The notes under the pieces are model-generated. The model worked only from the letters and a program-made list of their open reading frames with translations. It did no database searches and was not told where the DNA came from. From Oceaniglobus indicus (GTDB lineage Bacteria; Pseudomonadota; Alphaproteobacteria; Rhodobacterales; Rhodobacteraceae): a stretch of 64,000 nt of DNA. Below, piece after piece: positions 53,903 through 63,441 of this stretch. A program made the translations under genes and the position numbers. Positions within the stretch are counted from its first letter, which is position 1. Each line of letters begins with the position of its first letter. The stretch spans positions 124,001 through 188,000 of the forward strand of contig NZ_NMZM01000002.1 in NCBI RefSeq assembly GCF_002751875.1. The letters run 5' to 3'.

Positions 53903-56479
53903 CTAGCGTTCGGTAAGCTTGAGTTCGATGCGCCGGTTTTGCGCCCGTGCCGCAGCACTGTCTTCCGGATTCACCGGATAGAATTCGCCGAACCCGGTCG
54001 GCGCCAGCCGGTTTGGCGGAAAACCCAGATCCTCGGTCATGTAGCGCACGACCGACAAGGCCCGCGCCTGAGACAATTCCCAGTTGTCGGCAAACCGCGC
54101 ACCGGGGATCAGCGGCACGTCGTCGGTATGCCCGTCAACACGTATGACCCAATCGATCCCTTCTGGAATATCGCGCGCCACCTCGAACAACAGGTTGGTC
54201 ACACGCCCGATCTGCGCTTCGCCTTCCGGCGAAAGCGTCGCCGATGCGCTGGGAAACAGCACCTCGGACGAGAACACGAAGCGGTCGCCGACGATCCGCA
54301 CGCCTTCGCGGTCGCCCAGCAGATCGCGCAGGCGGCCGAAGAATTCGGACTGATACCGTTCCAGCCGCTGACGTTCCGCCGCTTCCAGCGCCGCGATCTT
54401 CTTTTGCTCAAGCAGGGTCCGCGCCAGGGCGGCGTTCAACTCGGTCCCAAGGTTCTCGATCACCACCTTCGACGCCGCATCCTTTTCGGCCGCCAGATCC
54501 AGAAGCCCCTGCAACTGATCCAGCTGCTTGCGCAATTCGCCGACCTGTTGGTTCAGAACCTCGACCTGGCGCTGGCTTTCGGCCGAACGCGCCTCTTCCG
54601 TCTCCAGTTGGCGGTTGGCGGTGGCCAGCAGGGCTTCGCGCTTTTCCGCCTCGCTCAGGCGGTCCGCGGCCTGACGTTCCGCGGCCAGTTTGGCGGCCAA
54701 GGCTTCCTCAAGCTGATCGCGCAGCGCGTCTTGGCCATCTGCCGCCCCACGCAACGCCGCAGCCTCGCTGCGGGCAGCTTGCAGGGCGGCGGCCAGCCGG
54801 TCGCGCTCGGTCGCCTCGCGGCCCACGGTCTCGCGCAGGTCGGCCACCTCGGCTTCGGCCGCGGCCAGCCGGTCGCGGGCATCCTGCAAATCGCCCTGGA
54901 AGGTCAGTTTCGCGGCCTCGGCCACCTTCAGCGCGGCGGATATGGCGGCCAGTTCCTCGGTCGTTTCATCCTGCTTCTGCAACGCCGCGGCCAGCAATGC
55001 CTCGGCGCTCTCGCTGTCGCTCAGCGCGGTGTCACGCGCCGCGAGCGCGGCGGCAAGGGCGGCTTCGCTGCGGGCCAGTTGATCCTTGGCATCATCCGCC
55101 GTGCCCAGGGCCGCCGTCAGCCGCGCCGTCAGATCGGCGCGATCACCCTCGACCCCGGCAAGAGCCGCCTCGGCGCGCTCCAATTCCGCTTCGGTCTGGT
55201 CCTGCGCCAGGATCGCGGCGGCCAGCCGGGTGTTCAGCGCGGTGCGGTCTGCCTCAAGCTCGGCCAGTTTCGCGGCATCATCGTCACGGGCCAACAGCGC
55301 CTGCGCCAGCTTTTCGTTCAGATCGGCCTGGTTCGTTTCGGACCGGTCCAGCGCGATCTGCAGGGTGGCGATTTCCTCGCGGCTGCGATCCTGAGTCAGC
55401 AGGGCGACGGCAAGCTGGCGGTTCAAGGCCGCTTTTTCCTGGGCCAGCTGGGCCACCGAAGCATCGCTTTCGTCCTGCGCCAGCAGCGCGGCGGCCAGAC
55501 GCGCGTTCAGATCTTCCTGCGCCGATTCCGCTGCGGCCAGCAGGGTCAGGGTTTCTTCGGCGCGCTTGCGCTGTTCCTCCAGCGCCAGCGTCATCGCGGT
55601 CAATTCGCTGTCCGCCGATGCCAGACGTTCGCGCAGCGCTTCGGCCGCCGCCGCCTCGGCCAGCCGCGCCTGTTCCTCGGCCGTCAGTTCATCCTCGACG
55701 GCCGCCAAGCGTGCGCGCAACGCTTCGGCGGCGGCGGCTTCGGCCAGGCGGCGGGCCTCTTCATCCGACAGTTCGGCGGCGGTTTCGTCCAATGTGCTGG
55801 CCAGTTCGGCGCGCGCCGCATCCGCCGCGCTGAGCCGTGACAGCGCATCTGCCAGCGATGCGTCACGTTCTTCGACGCTGGCGCGCAACTCGGCGGTCAT
55901 GGCTTCCAGCGCTTCGCGGCGGGCGGCGGCAAGGCGCGCGGCCTCGGCCTGGGCGTCAATCTCGTCACGGGCGCGGGCCAGGGCGATCTGCAACTGCTCC
56001 TGCTCGCTCAGCAGATCCGCCTGCGCCTGTTCCAGCTCGTCCAGCGATGCGCCCAGCCGCTCGCCCTCGGCCAGCGCGGTGTCGCGTTCGGCCAGAAGCG
56101 TCGCCACCTGTTCCTCGAACGACGCGATCCGCCGGTCCTGATTTTCGGCCTGCGCGGTCAGGCTTTCGATCAGGCGGTTCTGACGCTCGCTTTCGGCCTG
56201 TGCGGTTTCCAGCCGTGTATCCAGTTCCGCCGTCCGGTCGCGTTCCAGCCCCAGAAGACGTGTCAGGCCGGCCACTTCGGAGGTCAGCGCGTTCAGTTCA
56301 TCGCCGCGGCGTTCCAGCTCGCTCTCCTGCCCCGAGATTTCCTCGCGCAGGACGAATTGCACCACCATGAAAATGGTCAGAACGAACATCATCACCAGCA
56401 GAAGCGCCGTCATGGCATCGACGAAACCGGGCCAGATGCTGTTGCTTACCCGCTGTGTCGAACGTCGCGTCAGGGCCAT
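53903..56479 (-). CDS. MotB/OmpA-like protein with very long coiled coil
   Basis: An 858-residue protein. One membrane helix at about 21-45 begins FVDAMTALLLVMM; Asp21 and the D-x-M-T-A-L pattern match the proton-accepting Asp of MotB. Residues about 45-725 are almost pure heptad-type coiled coil rich in Ala, Glu, Leu and Arg, containing internal repeats. The last about 125 residues are an OmpA-like peptidoglycan-binding domain (IRVDGHTDDVPLI, SQARALSVVRYM, NRRIELKL). It starts 3 bp after its ExbB-like partner. It is probably the stator/anchor half of an ion-driven motor; output unknown. Confidence 0.85.
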   Translation of the reverse strand: MALTRRSTQRVSNSIWPGFVDAMTALLLVMMFVLTIFMVVQFVLREEISGQESELERRGDELNALTSEVAGLTRLLGLERDRTAELDTRLETAQAESERQNRLIESLTAQAENQDRRIASFEEQVATLLAERDTALAEGERLGASLDELEQAQADLLSEQEQLQIALARARDEIDAQAEAARLAAARREALEAMTAELRASVEERDASLADALSRLSAADAARAELASTLDETAAELSDEEARRLAEAAAAEALRARLAAVEDELTAEEQARLAEAAAAEALRERLASADSELTAMTLALEEQRKRAEETLTLLAAAESAQEDLNARLAAALLAQDESDASVAQLAQEKAALNRQLAVALLTQDRSREEIATLQIALDRSETNQADLNEKLAQALLARDDDAAKLAELEADRTALNTRLAAAILAQDQTEAELERAEAALAGVEGDRADLTARLTAALGTADDAKDQLARSEAALAAALAARDTALSDSESAEALLAAALQKQDETTEELAAISAALKVAEAAKLTFQGDLQDARDRLAAAEAEVADLRETVGREATERDRLAAALQAARSEAAALRGAADGQDALRDQLEEALAAKLAAERQAADRLSEAEKREALLATANRQLETEEARSAESQRQVEVLNQQVGELRKQLDQLQGLLDLAAEKDAASKVVIENLGTELNAALARTLLEQKKIAALEAAERQRLERYQSEFFGRLRDLLGDREGVRIVGDRFVFSSEVLFPSASATLSPEGEAQIGRVTNLLFEVARDIPEGIDWVIRVDGHTDDVPLIPGARFADNWELSQARALSVVRYMTEDLGFPPNRLAPTGFGEFYPVNPEDSAAARAQNRRIELKLTER

Positions 56480-56482
56480 GGA

Positions 56483-57679
56483 TCAGCCCCGCCCGCTGTC
56501 CACGCGCGGCGCGTCGCGCGCGCCCTGCCCGCGGATCGCGCGCACCAGTTGCTTGATGTCTTGGCGCAGTTCGGCCGTGCTTTCCTGGCGTCCCGCGGCG
56601 ACTTCTTCCAGCAGGCGCAGCAGTTGCACGTCGATCGAACGCAGGCGCATCCGGCTTTCCGCATCCATGGCGCCACCGCCGGAATCGGCCTGCGCCTCCA
56701 GCGCTTCGGCCAGCCGCTCCTGGCCCTGCGCGACCCGGTCGAGCGCACCGCGCACCGATCCGTCCTCGGCCATCCGGCGGGTCATCGCATCGACCGAGCT
56801 GACGAGATCGCCCAAACGCTCCTCGACCAGGGTGCGGCCCACCTCGGAATCCGCGAACAACTGGGTCAGCTCGTCCATCTGGCGCGACATGTGTTCCATG
56901 ACGCCGGTGACCATCGCCGCATCGCCGTGCCCCTCGCTGCCGGTGGCAATGCCAAGCCGGGTGAACGACGACAGCCATTCCTCAAGTTCGCGATAGAACC
57001 GGTTCTGTCCATGGCTCGCGAACAGTTCCAGCAAGCCGACGACCAGCGACCCGGCCAAGCCCAACAGCGATGACGAAAACGCCACCCCCATGCCGCCCAG
57101 CTGGGCCTCAAGCCCCGACATCAGGCGCGCGAACACCTGCATGCCGTCTTCACCGTTCTGCGGCGCAAGCCCCCGGATCGTTTCGACAATGGCCGGAACG
57201 GTGGTGGCCAGGCCATAGAACGTGCCGAGCAGCCCGAGAAAGATCAGCAGGTTTACGATATAACGCGTGATATCGCGCGCCTCGTCGATCCGCGTCGCAA
57301 CCGAATCCTGGATCGAGCGTGACGACGAATCCGAGATCTGCACCTGCCGCCCGCGCGAGCGCAACAGCGCGGCCAGGGGGGCCAGAAGCCGCGGCGCGTT
57401 GACGAATTCGTGACCGGGGTTTCCGGCCACGAAGCCTTCGATCCAGCCGACCGATTGCCACAGCTGATAGACCTGCCAGAAACACGCGATCACTCCGAAG
57501 ATGAACACGATGGCGATGAACCCGTTCAGCCAGGGGTTGGCCAGGAAAACCGGTGCCACGCGCGGAAACGCGATATAGGCACCCACCGCGACAAGGGCGA
57601 CCACCACCAGCATCGTAAGGATCTGGCGCACGGGCTGGGTGAAATGGGCGTCGGACTGAAGGTCCGCTCGGCGCTCCAT
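56483..57679 (-). CDS. MotA/TolQ/ExbB-family proton channel protein
   Basis: A 398-residue membrane protein. Helices at about 19-38 and 50-72, then a cytoplasmic region, then the two conserved pore helices: YIVNLLIFLGLLGTFYGLATTVPAIVETI (about 140-168, bounded by YIVNLLI and IVETI) and MGVAFSSSLLGLAGSLVVGLLEL (bounded by MGVAFSS and GLLEL). These match the ExbB/MotA channel signature. A cytoplasmic tail of about 160 residues with coiled-coil character follows. It is the first gene of a pair with the MotB-like gene. Confidence 0.88.
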   Translation of the reverse strand: MERRADLQSDAHFTQPVRQILTMLVVVALVAVGAYIAFPRVAPVFLANPWLNGFIAIVFIFGVIACFWQVYQLWQSVGWIEGFVAGNPGHEFVNAPRLLAPLAALLRSRGRQVQISDSSSRSIQDSVATRIDEARDITRYIVNLLIFLGLLGTFYGLATTVPAIVETIRGLAPQNGEDGMQVFARLMSGLEAQLGGMGVAFSSSLLGLAGSLVVGLLELFASHGQNRFYRELEEWLSSFTRLGIATGSEGHGDAAMVTGVMEHMSRQMDELTQLFADSEVGRTLVEERLGDLVSSVDAMTRRMAEDGSVRGALDRVAQGQERLAEALEAQADSGGGAMDAESRMRLRSIDVQLLRLLEEVAAGRQESTAELRQDIKQLVRAIRGQGARDAPRVDSGRG

Positions 57680-57751
57680 CAGTGTATCCTCGCATGAATG
57701 TCGCAGCGCAGCATACCGGCATTGCCCGGCGAGTCCAACGGGCGGCGCGAT

Positions 57752-58297
57752 TTACCCATGGGTGAGGATTTCGCGCACCCGCGCGTCCAGCCAATCCAGA
57801 TCACGGTCGGGAATCCCGGTCTCATGCAGATGCGCCACCGTGTTGAACAGATAGTCGGCGTTGGCCCCGCGATCGCCCACGGCCCGCGCAATGATGCGGG
57901 CCTGCTCCTCCAGCGCAAGGTTGCCGCAATACTGATCGTGGCCCGTGTCGACGACATAGGCGACAGCCCGCACATCACGCCCATCGCTCAGCGACAGTGC
58001 CAGCACACGTTCGACATAGGCCGACGAGATCAGCTCACGCGCGCGCAACGCCTCGAGCGTGTCGTCCTCGGCCCCCGGTGCGACCCGCAAGCCGAGACCA
58101 CAGCACGACGCCCCCGGCTCCGGGTCCAGCGCCAGCACCAGGCCGGGGTCGGCCACGGTTCCCCGATGATGGATCGAGCGCATGCAGAAACTGCGCGCAT
58201 GGTCGGGCAAGATGCCGATCACGCGTTCGGCCACCGGAAACTCGGGGTTCCACAGAAGCGATCCGTATCCGAACACCCACATCGGGGGCTGAGCCAT
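57752..58297 (-). CDS. Gamma-glutamylcyclotransferase, ChaC-like
   Basis: A 181-residue enzyme expected to cleave glutathione to 5-oxoproline and Cys-Gly. The substrate-binding loop FGYGSLLWNPEF lies at 9-20, the catalytic Glu is probably Glu88 in RARELISSAYVER, and DQYCGNLALEEQARII plus NADYLFNTVAHLHETGI match ChaC. It is a single gene; divergent from the DUF2125 gene, and transcribed toward the motor pair. Confidence 0.92.
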   Translation of the reverse strand: MAQPPMWVFGYGSLLWNPEFPVAERVIGILPDHARSFCMRSIHHRGTVADPGLVLALDPEPGASCCGLGLRVAPGAEDDTLEALRARELISSAYVERVLALSLSDGRDVRAVAYVVDTGHDQYCGNLALEEQARIIARAVGDRGANADYLFNTVAHLHETGIPDRDLDWLDARVREILTHG

Positions 58298-58361
58298 GGT
58301 GCTGGTCCTCTTGGTTTCGCCCCTGTAAACACCACGACACGGATCAGCGAAAGGGTGCAGG

Positions 58362-59357
58362 ATGCGGAAACTTCTGGCGGTGATCCTGATCGCGGCACTG
58401 GCATGGGGCGGCTATTGGTTCGTGGGCTCCTCGGCCGTCGAAAAAGGCATGAAACGCTGGTTTGCCGCACAACGGGAGCGGGGCTGGACGGCCACGTATT
58501 CCGACCTCTCGACCACCGGCTTTCCCAACCGGTTCGACACCACGATCACCGACCTCGACCTCTACGATCCGGTTACCGGGTTCGGCTGGCGCGCGCCGTT
58601 CTTCCAGATCTTCGCGCTCAGCTATCGACCGAACCAGATCATCACGGCCTTCGCCAACGATCAGACGGTTCAAACGCCTGCGGAAAGCATCGCGCTGGCC
58701 AGCACGCGGATGAGGGCCTCGGCGACATTCGCGCTGGACACGGGCCTGGCCCTTGATCATTCGACGCTGATTGCCGACGGCGTGACCCTGACCGGCGAAA
58801 CCGGCTGGCGCGTCTCGGCCGACCAGATCCGCGCCGCCACCCGTCCCGCCGTGGGTCTGCAACACGGCCACGATCTGGACATCGTCGCGGTCGAACTGGC
58901 GCCGGGGCCCGCGCTGCGCGCGGCAATCGACGCCGGCGGATCCCTGCCGCCAACGCTCGGCACCGTGAAACTGGACGCGAGCCTGGGCTTCGACGCGCCG
59001 TGGGACCGTTTCGCCCTCGGCAATGCCCGTCCGCGCCTGACCACGGTTGATCTGACCGAAGCGCGCATTGTCTGGGGGCCGCTGGATCTGCGCGCGTCGG
59101 GCGATGTTGCGGTCGGCGCCGACGGCCTGCCCGACGGCCGCATCACGGTGACGGCAACCGGCTGGCGACGGATGATCGACATGGCCGTGGGTGCCGGCCT
59201 GATCCCCGCTGCGGCAACCGATACGGTGACGCGTGTCCTGACGATGCTGGCGCAATCGACGGACGATGGCGAAACGCTGGACCTGCCGCTCAGCTTTTCG
59301 GACGGGCGCATGGCCCTCGGCCCTGTCGATCTGGGGCCGGCGCCGCGCCTGCGCTGA
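58362..59357 (+). CDS. DUF2125 domain protein, exported or membrane-anchored
   Basis: A 331-residue protein with an N-terminal hydrophobic helix (KLLAVILIAALAWGGYWFV) followed by RGWTATYSDLSTTGFPNRFDTTITDL (bounded by RGWTATYS and TTITDL), the conserved DUF2125 start. The rest is beta-rich with no catalytic motif. It is probably periplasmic, function unknown. AGGATG overlaps the start; the stop overlaps the ATG of the next gene (TGATG). Confidence 0.88.
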   Translation: MRKLLAVILIAALAWGGYWFVGSSAVEKGMKRWFAAQRERGWTATYSDLSTTGFPNRFDTTITDLDLYDPVTGFGWRAPFFQIFALSYRPNQIITAFANDQTVQTPAESIALASTRMRASATFALDTGLALDHSTLIADGVTLTGETGWRVSADQIRAATRPAVGLQHGHDLDIVAVELAPGPALRAAIDAGGSLPPTLGTVKLDASLGFDAPWDRFALGNARPRLTTVDLTEARIVWGPLDLRASGDVAVGADGLPDGRITVTATGWRRMIDMAVGAGLIPAAATDTVTRVLTMLAQSTDDGETLDLPLSFSDGRMALGPVDLGPAPRLR

Positions 59358-60568
59358 TGGCGAACCCGCGGATCGCCAATGTCACGGCCCGGCGCCTGTT
59401 CCTCGACCGGCACGCCCTGCTCGAGCCGCCAACCGGTCCCGCCCGTGGCGCCGATCTTCTGGCCCTGATCCACCGGCTGGGGTTCGTCCAGATCGACAGC
59501 GTGTCCACCGTCGAACGGGCCCATCACATGATCCTGCACGCGCGGCGCACGGCCTATCGACCGGCGATGCTGGCGCCGTTGCTGGAACGTGACCGCACGC
59601 TGTTCGAACACTGGACTCACGATGCCTCGGCCATCCCGATGGCGTTCCTGCCCCATTGGCGGCTGGCCTTCGCCCACCACGCCGAACACCTGCAACAGCG
59701 TTGGAAGACCTGGCGGAGGGCCGGGTATCAGAATGAATTCGGCCCGGTCATGGCAAGGATCGCGCGCGACGGCCCCTGCCGGTCGGATGATTTCGCCGAC
59801 CGCGCCAGCGGCAAGACCGGCGACGGGTGGTGGGATTGGCACCCCTCGAAGACCGCGTTGGAATACCTCTGGCGTACCGGCGATCTGGCCGTTTCCCGGC
59901 GCGAAGGCTTCCGCAAGGTCTATGATCTGGCGGCGAACGTCTATCCTGCCTGCGCTGCCCCCCTGGACGTGGCCGAAACCATCGACTGGGCCTGCACCGC
60001 CGCGCTGGACCGGCTGGGGTTTGCCACATCGGGCGAGTTGGCGGCGTTCTTCGCCGTGATCAGCCCGGCCGACGCAAGGCACTGGTGCGCAACGGCCCTG
60101 TCCGACGGCACCATCGAAGCCATCGAGGTGCAATCGGCCGACGGCACGTGGCGGCGCCATTTCGCCCGGCCCGGCACCGCCCAGACCGCCGCAACCCTGC
60201 CTGCCCCTCCGCACATGATCCGCGTCCTCAGCCCGTTCGATCCTGCCCTGCGCGACCGCAAACGCGCCTTGCGCCTGTTCGGCTTTCATTACCGGATCGA
60301 GATCTTCACCCCCGCCGCGAAACGCAAATACGGCTATTACGTCTTTCCGATCCTCGAAGGCGACCGCCTGATCGGCCGCATCGACATGACGGCAGACCGA
60401 CCCGATTCCACGCTGAACGTCGCGGCACTCTGGCCCGAACCCGGCGTGCGCTTCGGCGCGGGTCGCATTGCCCGTCTCACCGCCGCGCTGAACCGCACGG
60501 CCCGCTTCGCCGGCTTGACGGGCATCGCGTGGGCCAACGACTGGCTCAGACCCCCGACTTCTTACTGA
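59357..60568 (+). CDS. YcaQ/AlkX-type winged-helix DNA glycosylase
   Basis: A 403-residue protein of the HTH_42 superfamily, whose characterised members (YcaQ, AlkX, AlkZ) remove alkylated bases and unhook interstrand crosslinks. The catalytic Q-x-D motif is Gln45-Ile-Asp47 in VQIDSVSTVERAHH; ARRTAYRP, LFEHWTHDASAIPM and PFDPALRDRKRALRLFGFHYRIEIFTP (in part) are conserved. It overlaps the DUF2125 stop by one base. Its own last codons and stop (TCT TAC TGA) are provided by the intergenic repeat, so its C-terminus may have been changed by that element. Confidence 0.9.
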   Translation: MANPRIANVTARRLFLDRHALLEPPTGPARGADLLALIHRLGFVQIDSVSTVERAHHMILHARRTAYRPAMLAPLLERDRTLFEHWTHDASAIPMAFLPHWRLAFAHHAEHLQQRWKTWRRAGYQNEFGPVMARIARDGPCRSDDFADRASGKTGDGWWDWHPSKTALEYLWRTGDLAVSRREGFRKVYDLAANVYPACAAPLDVAETIDWACTAALDRLGFATSGELAAFFAVISPADARHWCATALSDGTIEAIEVQSADGTWRRHFARPGTAQTAATLPAPPHMIRVLSPFDPALRDRKRALRLFGFHYRIEIFTPAAKRKYGYYVFPILEGDRLIGRIDMTADRPDSTLNVAALWPEPGVRFGAGRIARLTAALNRTARFAGLTGIAWANDWLRPPTSY

Positions 60569-60602
60569 CCGAAATACTCCCGCCGGAGGCTCCGGCCCCC
60601 AC
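60557..60602 (+). repeat. Intergenic repeat, copy 3
   Basis: Shares over 40 bases with copy 1 almost without change: CTTCTTACTGACCGAAATAC then TCCCGCCGGAGGCTCCGGCC. The palindrome GCCGGAG-G-CTCCGGC is intact at 60582-60596. It overlaps the end of the YcaQ-like gene and fills the gap to the convergent extensin-like gene. Confidence 0.88.
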
Positions 60603-60616
60603 CACGCACGCCGACG

Positions 60617-61438
60617 CTATTTGCAATAGGATCCGCTGCGATAGCGCGCCGTGTCGAAATGGAAGTGATCCTGATGATATCGGTCCGCATTCGGCCCCAG
60701 GACGGTGCCGAACGGCCCACAGGCCGCACGGTGCATGGTCTTCATCATGCCCGCCTGCGCCGGATCGCGCCATCCCTTCAGCACGCTCAGCGACGCGCCG
60801 TTCTTCAGAACGATGGACGATATGTCGACCGCCCGCCCCTTGCCGTGCTCGGAAATCCGGGCGCCGCGCTTGTTGTTGCGGGCGCGGCAGGAATAATGCG
60901 CGGCCACCTTCAGTGACGCGACACCGCCGCCCAGCCGTCCGATCACCGGCTTCACGCCGCGCTCGACCCAGGTTTTCAGCGCCTTGGCCGTGGTGCAATC
61001 CATCGTCGCCCCGGTGGACAGCGCCACTCCGGCGATCGCCGTCACCTGCACGGGGGCTTCCACACCGCAGCCCCGGATGCGCCCGGCGATCCGCGACATG
61101 CGCACGCCCTGGATGTCCGGGTCGCCGCAGAGCGCCCCGCGCGATCCCGTCGCAGGCGGCATCCGGCGAAATCCGGCGGCGGCGACGATGGACCGGCGCT
61201 TCAGATTCTCGGGGCGCACCTGGGGGCGCGGCGAACGCGGCACCACGCCGGCCACCGCCGCCAGAACGACGGGCGCCATGCCTTCGCCGACTTGCCCGCC
61301 CACCCCGAGAGGTGCCGCGCGGCTGACGACGTCGCCATCCCGGTGCTGGGGCCGCGGCGAAGACGTCGGCGCATCCGCCCGCCCCGTTTCCGCGACCAAT
61401 GCGGCGCACACCAAGGCAAGGGCGTAGACATGTTTCAT
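60617..61438 (-). CDS. Extensin-like C-terminal domain protein
   Basis: A 273-residue exported protein. Signal peptide MKHVYALALVCAALVAETG; a Pro/Arg-rich low-complexity stretch to about residue 90; then the extensin-like (ExtL_C) domain with KTWVERGVKPVIGRLGG, ISEHGKGRAVDIS and YHQDHFHFD. The His/Asp arrangement resembles M15-type zinc peptidases, so a peptidoglycan-related function is plausible. It starts directly after the tyrC stop, no gap, and is the third gene of the hisC operon. Confidence 0.88.
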   Translation of the reverse strand: MKHVYALALVCAALVAETGRADAPTSSPRPQHRDGDVVSRAAPLGVGGQVGEGMAPVVLAAVAGVVPRSPRPQVRPENLKRRSIVAAAGFRRMPPATGSRGALCGDPDIQGVRMSRIAGRIRGCGVEAPVQVTAIAGVALSTGATMDCTTAKALKTWVERGVKPVIGRLGGGVASLKVAAHYSCRARNNKRGARISEHGKGRAVDISSIVLKNGASLSVLKGWRDPAQAGMMKTMHRAACGPFGTVLGPNADRYHQDHFHFDTARYRSGSYCK

Positions 61439-62356
61439 TCAGGGCTTCCCACCGCGTCCGAAGTCGGCGGCAGATGTATCCTGCCCCGCCTCGATGATAC
61501 CGCGCCGGATTGCACGGGTCCGGGTAAAGTAGTCGAAAAGATGGTCGCCGTCACCCTTGCGGATCGCCCGCTGCAACGCGAACAATTCCTCGGTGAACCG
61601 CCCGAGGATTTCCAGGGTCGCGTCCCTGTTGTTCAGGAACACGTCACGCCACATGGTCGGGTCGGACGCCGCGATGCGGGTGAAATCGCGAAACCCGGCG
61701 GCGGAATATTTGATCACCTCGCTGTCGGTCACCCGGCCCAGGTCATCGGCAACACCGACCATGGTATAGGCGATCAGGTGCGGCGCGTGGGACGTCACGG
61801 CCAACACGAGGTCATGGTGTTCGGCGTCCATGACATCGACGTTGGCGCCCATCCCCTGCCAAAGCGCGCGCAACCGGCCAAGAGCGGCATCGTCGGTGCC
61901 TTCGACCGGCACAAGCAGGCACCAGCGGTTGTCGAACAGTTCGGCGAACCCGGATCGGGGGCCGGAATGTTCGGTGCCCGCCAGGGGATGCGCCGGGATG
62001 AAATGCACGGTGTCGGGCAGATGCGGCGCGACGGCGGCAATCACCCCGGCCTTGACCGACCCCACGTCGGTCACCGTGGCACCGGGTGCCAGATGCGGCG
62101 CCATTTCGGCCGCGACGGCGCCCATTGCCCCCACCGGCACGCACAACACCACCAGGTCGGCGTTCGCCACGGCCTCGGCCACGGTATCGACCACCCGGTC
62201 GCACAGCCCGATTTCGGCGGCGATGGTGCGGGTTTCGGCCGAGCGGGCGGTGCCGACGATCTCGCCGGCCAGACCGGCGCGGCGCATGGCCAGCGCCATG
62301 GAACCGGCAATCAAGCCAAGCCCGATCAGGGCCACCCGGTCATAGGTCACGCTCAT
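61439..62356 (-). CDS. tyrC: Prephenate/arogenate dehydrogenase TyrC
   Basis: A 305-residue NAD(P)-dependent enzyme of tyrosine synthesis, oxidising prephenate or arogenate. Rossmann motif [17 protein letters not shown] at the N-terminus, [29 protein letters not shown] (catalytic His) and the all-helical C-terminal part ([28 protein letters not shown]). No chorismate mutase or ACT domain. ATG at 62356 overlaps the hisC stop (ATGA). The hisC-tyrC pairing suggests the aminotransferase also acts on aromatic substrates. Confidence 0.95.
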   Translation of the reverse strand: MSVTYDRVALIGLGLIAGSMALAMRRAGLAGEIVGTARSAETRTIAAEIGLCDRVVDTVAEAVANADLVVLCVPVGAMGAVAAEMAPHLAPGATVTDVGSVKAGVIAAVAPHLPDTVHFIPAHPLAGTEHSGPRSGFAELFDNRWCLLVPVEGTDDAALGRLRALWQGMGANVDVMDAEHHDLVLAVTSHAPHLIAYTMVGVADDLGRVTDSEVIKYSAAGFRDFTRIAASDPTMWRDVFLNNRDATLEILGRFTEELFALQRAIRKGDGDHLFDYFTRTRAIRRGIIEAGQDTSAADFGRGGKP

Positions 62357-63441
62357 CCCTCGGGATCCTTGAAGCGGGAAATGGCGTGGACCACGCGGCG
62401 GCACGACGCTTCGTCGCCCACGGTGATCCGCAGGCAGTTGGGCAGTTTGTAGCCGCCCATCTTGCGCACGATCAGACCGTCGCGGCGCAGGTGCGCCTCG
62501 CAGGCGTCGGCTTGCGGCGCATCATCGAACCGCGCCAGCACGAAGTTGGCGCAGGATGTGTCCGACGGCACCCCCAGTTCGGCCAGCGCCTTGGCCATCC
62601 AGCCGCGCATCCGGCTGTTTTCGGCGCGGCAGCGTTCGACATATTCGCGATCGCGCAAGGCCGCCTCGGCCGCCGCCATCTGCAACTCCGACAGGTTGAA
62701 CGGCCCGCGCACCCGGTTCAGCGCGTCGATGACGTGGTCGGGCCCATAGCCCCAGCCGATGCGCAAGCCCCCCAGCCCGTAGAGCTTGGAAAACGTGCGT
62801 GTCATGAAGACATTGTCGCGCTTGTCGACCAGTTTCGCGCCGCCATCGAAATCGGCGACGTATTCCGCATAGGCGCCATCCAGCACCAGCAGCACATGAT
62901 CCGGCAGTTCGGCCGCCAGGCGCCCCACCTCGTTCGAACCGATCATCGTGCCCGTGGGGTTGCCGGGGTTGGTCACGAAGACCAGCCGCGTGCGGAAATT
63001 GCAGGCCTCGAGAATCGCGTCGACATCGACCTTGCGTTCGTGTTCGCGCACTTCGATCGGGGCGGCGCCCGCGGCCAGGGCGCTGATGCGATACATGCCG
63101 AAGCCGTGTTCGGTGTGGATCACCTCGACTCCCGGTCCGCCGTAGGCCTGGCACAGCAGGGTGATGATTTCGTCGCTGCCATTGCCGCAGATGATGCGCG
63201 CGGGATCCAGGCCGTGGACGTCGGCGATGGCATTGCGCAGCGAATCGTGGCTGGTGTTCGGATACCGGTGGATATTGTGCAGCGACCGGCGGATCGCCTC
63301 CTTGCTGGCCTCGGACGGGCCGAACGGGTTCTCGTTGCTCGACAGTTTCACGACATCGCGCGCGCCCGCGATACCGGCGTCACCGCCCACGTAGGGCGCA
63401 ATTTCCAGAACGCCGGGCTTCGGCTGAATGGCATGTGTCAT
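62353..63441 (-). CDS. hisC: Histidinol-phosphate aminotransferase HisC
   Basis: A 362-residue class I/II PLP aminotransferase for histidine (and often tyrosine/phenylalanine) synthesis. [13 protein letters not shown] at the N-terminus, [17 protein letters not shown], and the PLP lysine in [20 protein letters not shown] at 63441 is chosen because [20 protein letters not shown] is the usual N-terminus; upstream sequence in frame is not conserved. Confidence 0.96.
   Translation of the reverse strand: MTHAIQPKPGVLEIAPYVGGDAGIAGARDVVKLSSNENPFGPSEASKEAIRRSLHNIHRYPNTSHDSLRNAIADVHGLDPARIICGNGSDEIITLLCQAYGGPGVEVIHTEHGFGMYRISALAAGAAPIEVREHERKVDVDAILEACNFRTRLVFVTNPGNPTGTMIGSNEVGRLAAELPDHVLLVLDGAYAEYVADFDGGAKLVDKRDNVFMTRTFSKLYGLGGLRIGWGYGPDHVIDALNRVRGPFNLSELQMAAAEAALRDREYVERCRAENSRMRGWMAKALAELGVPSDTSCANFVLARFDDAPQADACEAHLRRDGLIVRKMGGYKLPNCLRITVGDEASCRRVVHAISRFKDPEG

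Noticed and set aside
53895-53910. Bidirectional terminator between the convergent M23 and MotB-like genes
   Set aside because: AACGC/GCGTT is only a 5-bp stem with no T-run; too weak to call.
53903-57679. Zorya anti-phage defence system
   Set aside because: Only a ZorAB-like pair exists; no ZorC, ZorD or ZorE homologue is next to it, the coiled coil is in the other subunit, and the surroundings are housekeeping genes.
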